From contig DBMS01000191.1 of assembly GCA_002297665.1 (NCBI GenBank), forward strand, positions 1-14,968: a DNA stretch of 14,968 nucleotides, given 5' to 3'. Source of the stretch: Holophagaceae bacterium UBA692 (GTDB lineage: Bacteria > Acidobacteriota > Holophagae > Holophagales > Holophagaceae). This document shows positions 13,545 to 14,968 of this stretch, piece by piece. The notes beneath the pieces are model-generated. The model made no database searches. It was not told where the DNA came from and saw nothing but the letters and a program-made list of their open reading frames with translations. The position numbers and the translations under genes are program-made. How positions within the stretch are numbered: the stretch's first letter is position 1; every line of letters starts with the position of its first letter.

Positions 13545-14968
13545 TTGGACACACAGCAGGAAAACCCCCGGCGCTGGGCCCTCCTGGCCCTCACCTCCGT
13601 GGGGGCGTTCATGGCGCCGCTGGACGGATCCATCGTGTCGGTGGCCCTGCCCCGCATGGGGCCGGCCCTGCACCTCAGCTTCGCGGCGTCCATGTGGGTG
13701 CAGGCCTCCTACCTCCTGGCCATGGCGGTGACCCTCATCCCCCTGGGGCGCCTGGCGGACCAGTGGGGCAAGGTGCGGTTCTACCAGGCCGGCCTGGTCG
13801 TCTTCACCCTGGGCTCGCTTTCGGCGGCCCTGTCCGTGGACGGCGCCACGCTCGTGGCCAGCCGGGTCATCCAGGGCGTGGGCGGGGCGCTCCTGAGCGC
13901 CACCTCCGCGGCCATCGTCACCAGCGCCTTTCCTGCCCGGGAGCGGGGCCGCGCCCTGGGCATCAACGTCATGGCCGTGTACGCGGGCCTGAGCGTGGGG
14001 CCGCCCCTGGGCGGATATCTGGTGGACCACTTCGGCTGGCCCTGGATCTTCCTCATCAACCTGCCCATCGGGCTCGCCACCCTGGTCTGGGGGCTGAACC
14101 TGCTGCCCCGGGCCGAGGCCCGGCACGGGCGCGGCGCGAAGATGGACCTGGGCGGCGCGGCCCTCATGGCCGTGACGCTCGTGACCCTCATCGTGCCCCT
14201 CACCTTCTCGTCGGCGTGGGGATTGGGGTCCCGCCGCACCTGGGGGATCCTCGCCATCGCCCCCTTCGCCCTGTGGGGATTCCTGGCGGTGGAAAAGCGC
14301 TCGGCTTCGCCGCTGATCGACCTCGACCTGCTCCGCGGGAACCGGCTCTTCGCCGCGGCCAACCTCGCCGCGCTGCTCAACTACATGGCCCTCTACGCCG
14401 TGAGCGTGCTCACGGCGGTCCAGCTGCAGCTGGTCCTGGGCCACCCGGCCCGGGTCGCGGGGTGGGTGCTCATGGGGCAGCCCGTGATGATGACCCTCCT
14501 GAGTCCCTTCGCGGGCCGGCTCAGCGACCGCATGGGCTCGCGCACCCTGGCCACCTCCGGCATGGCCCTGGTGGCCGCGGGCATGGCCCTCCTGGGCTCC
14601 CTGGGACGCGCCGCGGGCCTGGGCCAGGTGGTGGGATCCCTGGCGGTGGTGGGCCTGGGGATGGCGGCCTTCAGCGCGCCCAACACGAGCGCCATCATGG
14701 GCAGCGTGGAGCGCACCCAGCTGGGCGTGGCCAGCGCCTTCCTGGCCACCATGCGCGTCACGGGCCAGGCGCTCTCCGTGGCCTTCCTGGGCGGCATCGC
14801 CGCCAGCCGCCTGGGCGGCGGCGGGTGGCGCCTGCTCCTGGCCAAGGCCTCGGGGCCCGCGGCGGGCGCAACTACGGCGGCGACCAGCGCCGTTCGGCCC
14901 CGCCCCAGCAGCAACAGCAGCAGCGCCCCCAGAACAACAACCGCCCGCAGCAGCGCGAGGACGACCTC
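13545..14968 (+). CDS. DHA2-type MFS multidrug exporter, 3' end missing or replaced
   Basis: Predicted proton-driven inner-membrane exporter of the EmrB/QacA group. It starts with TTG at 13545 behind GGAGG, and the N-terminus MDTQQENPRRWALLAL leads into helix 1. Motifs: PLDGSIVSVALPRM (25-38, DHA2 motif D1), motif A GRLADQWGKVRFY (68-80), motif C GLSVGPPLGGYL (148-159), and WIFLINLPIG (167-176). Helices continue to about residue 426 (LGGIAASRLGGGGWRLLLAK), consistent with a 14-helix protein lacking its last helix. The frame stays open to the window end, but the residues after about 440 (Ala/Thr/Ser/Arg-rich, with ACT, GTT, AGA and ACA codons otherwise rare here) are not transporter-like. Coding character there belongs to another frame. 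The authentic gene is therefore visible only to about 14860; the product is probably truncated by a junction. Confidence 0.85.
   Translation, partial: MDTQQENPRRWALLALTSVGAFMAPLDGSIVSVALPRMGPALHLSFAASMWVQASYLLAMAVTLIPLGRLADQWGKVRFYQAGLVVFTLGSLSAALSVDGATLVASRVIQGVGGALLSATSAAIVTSAFPARERGRALGINVMAVYAGLSVGPPLGGYLVDHFGWPWIFLINLPIGLATLVWGLNLLPRAEARHGRGAKMDLGGAALMAVTLVTLIVPLTFSSAWGLGSRRTWGILAIAPFALWGFLAVEKRSASPLIDLDLLRGNRLFAAANLAALLNYMALYAVSVLTAVQLQLVLGHPARVAGWVLMGQPVMMTLLSPFAGRLSDRMGSRTLATSGMALVAAGMALLGSLGRAAGLGQVVGSLAVVGLGMAAFSAPNTSAIMGSVERTQLGVASAFLATMRVTGQALSVAFLGGIAASRLGGGGWRLLLAKASGPAAGATTAATSAVRPRPSSNSSSAPRTTTARSSARTT
14858..14968 (+). other. SSB-like C-terminal tail in a different frame, partial
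   Basis: From about 14858 the frame shifted by two from the MFS gene reads GARGGRNYGGDQRRSAPP, then a run of six Gln, RPQNNNRPQQ and REDDL at the final base. Almost every codon in this frame ends in G or C, as in the other genes here, while the MFS frame loses that bias. A Gly-, Gln- and Asn-rich flexible linker ending in an acidic tip is typical of bacterial single-stranded DNA-binding protein, whose last residues are usually D-D-[IL]-P-F; here Pro-Phe would be the next two codons outside the window. No OB-fold precedes it. Other RNA/DNA-binding proteins with similar tails are possible. Confidence 0.5.

Noticed and set aside
13361..13693. 111-codon N-terminal extension of the methyltransferase.
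   Set aside because: It would cover the divergent promoter region and the exporter start, is Arg/Pro-rich, and family members begin near the ATG at 13360.
1..14968. CRISPR array, tRNA or rRNA genes, transposase or insertion-sequence ends, toxin-antitoxin pair.
   Set aside because: None was recognised on reading both strands. Spacers are short and filled by the features listed.

Overview
The window is dense, very GC-rich bacterial chromosomal DNA with strong G/C preference at third codon positions. It carries eleven recognisable protein genes, short spacers, and no tRNA, rRNA, CRISPR array or insertion sequence that I can see. Gene content (flotillin-like SPFH protein, secreted M4 protease, periplasmic-type TPR proteins, ABC-2 exporter, Rrf2 regulator) fits a didermal, high-GC bacterium. 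I lean towards Acidobacteriota (Holophagae/Geothrix-like) or a Myxococcota-like lineage, but this is an impression from protein style, not a demonstrated placement.

Layout. Positions 1-115 are non-coding, with a degenerate CTC(T/G)GCG tandem repeat and a hairpin downstream of the first gene. On the minus strand, a tyrosine/lipid phosphatase (2989-2213) is followed after 57 bases by a large SPFH/flotillin-like protein (2155-116), probably one operon. A divergent promoter region (2990-3212, with the only clearly AT-rich patch) leads on the plus strand to a secreted thermolysin-family protease (3213-4907), then an ABC exporter pair (ATPase 4962-5711, permease 5704-6483, overlapping by 8 bases). 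Next come an Fe-S-type Rrf2 regulator with a TTG start (6624-7076), a double cyclic-nucleotide-binding-domain protein (7087-7899), and a KimA-like potassium/proton symporter (8009-9952).

Convergent to this, on the minus strand, are a SAM-dependent methyltransferase of the PPM1/TIGR00027 type (13360-12530), a TPR protein (12490-11618) and a gluzincin-like HEXXH protein with TPR-like tail (11621-9987). The last two are translationally coupled through a GTGA overlap. Divergent from the methyltransferase is a DHA2-type MFS exporter starting with TTG at 13545.

The MFS gene does not end normally. Near 14860 the codon-usage signal jumps to another frame, which reads as a Gly/Gln/Asn-rich tail ending in Glu-Asp-Asp-Leu at the last base. 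This closely resembles the C-terminal tail of single-stranded DNA-binding protein. I regard the end of the window as a junction (most simply an assembly chimera, possibly a real rearrangement).

I do not see a clearly new multi-gene defence or biosynthetic system. The best leads are the TPR/gluzincin pair, the Rrf2/double-CNB pair with a palindrome before the start codon, the structured leader of the KimA-like gene, the duplicated module inside the SPFH protein, and the anomalous right end.
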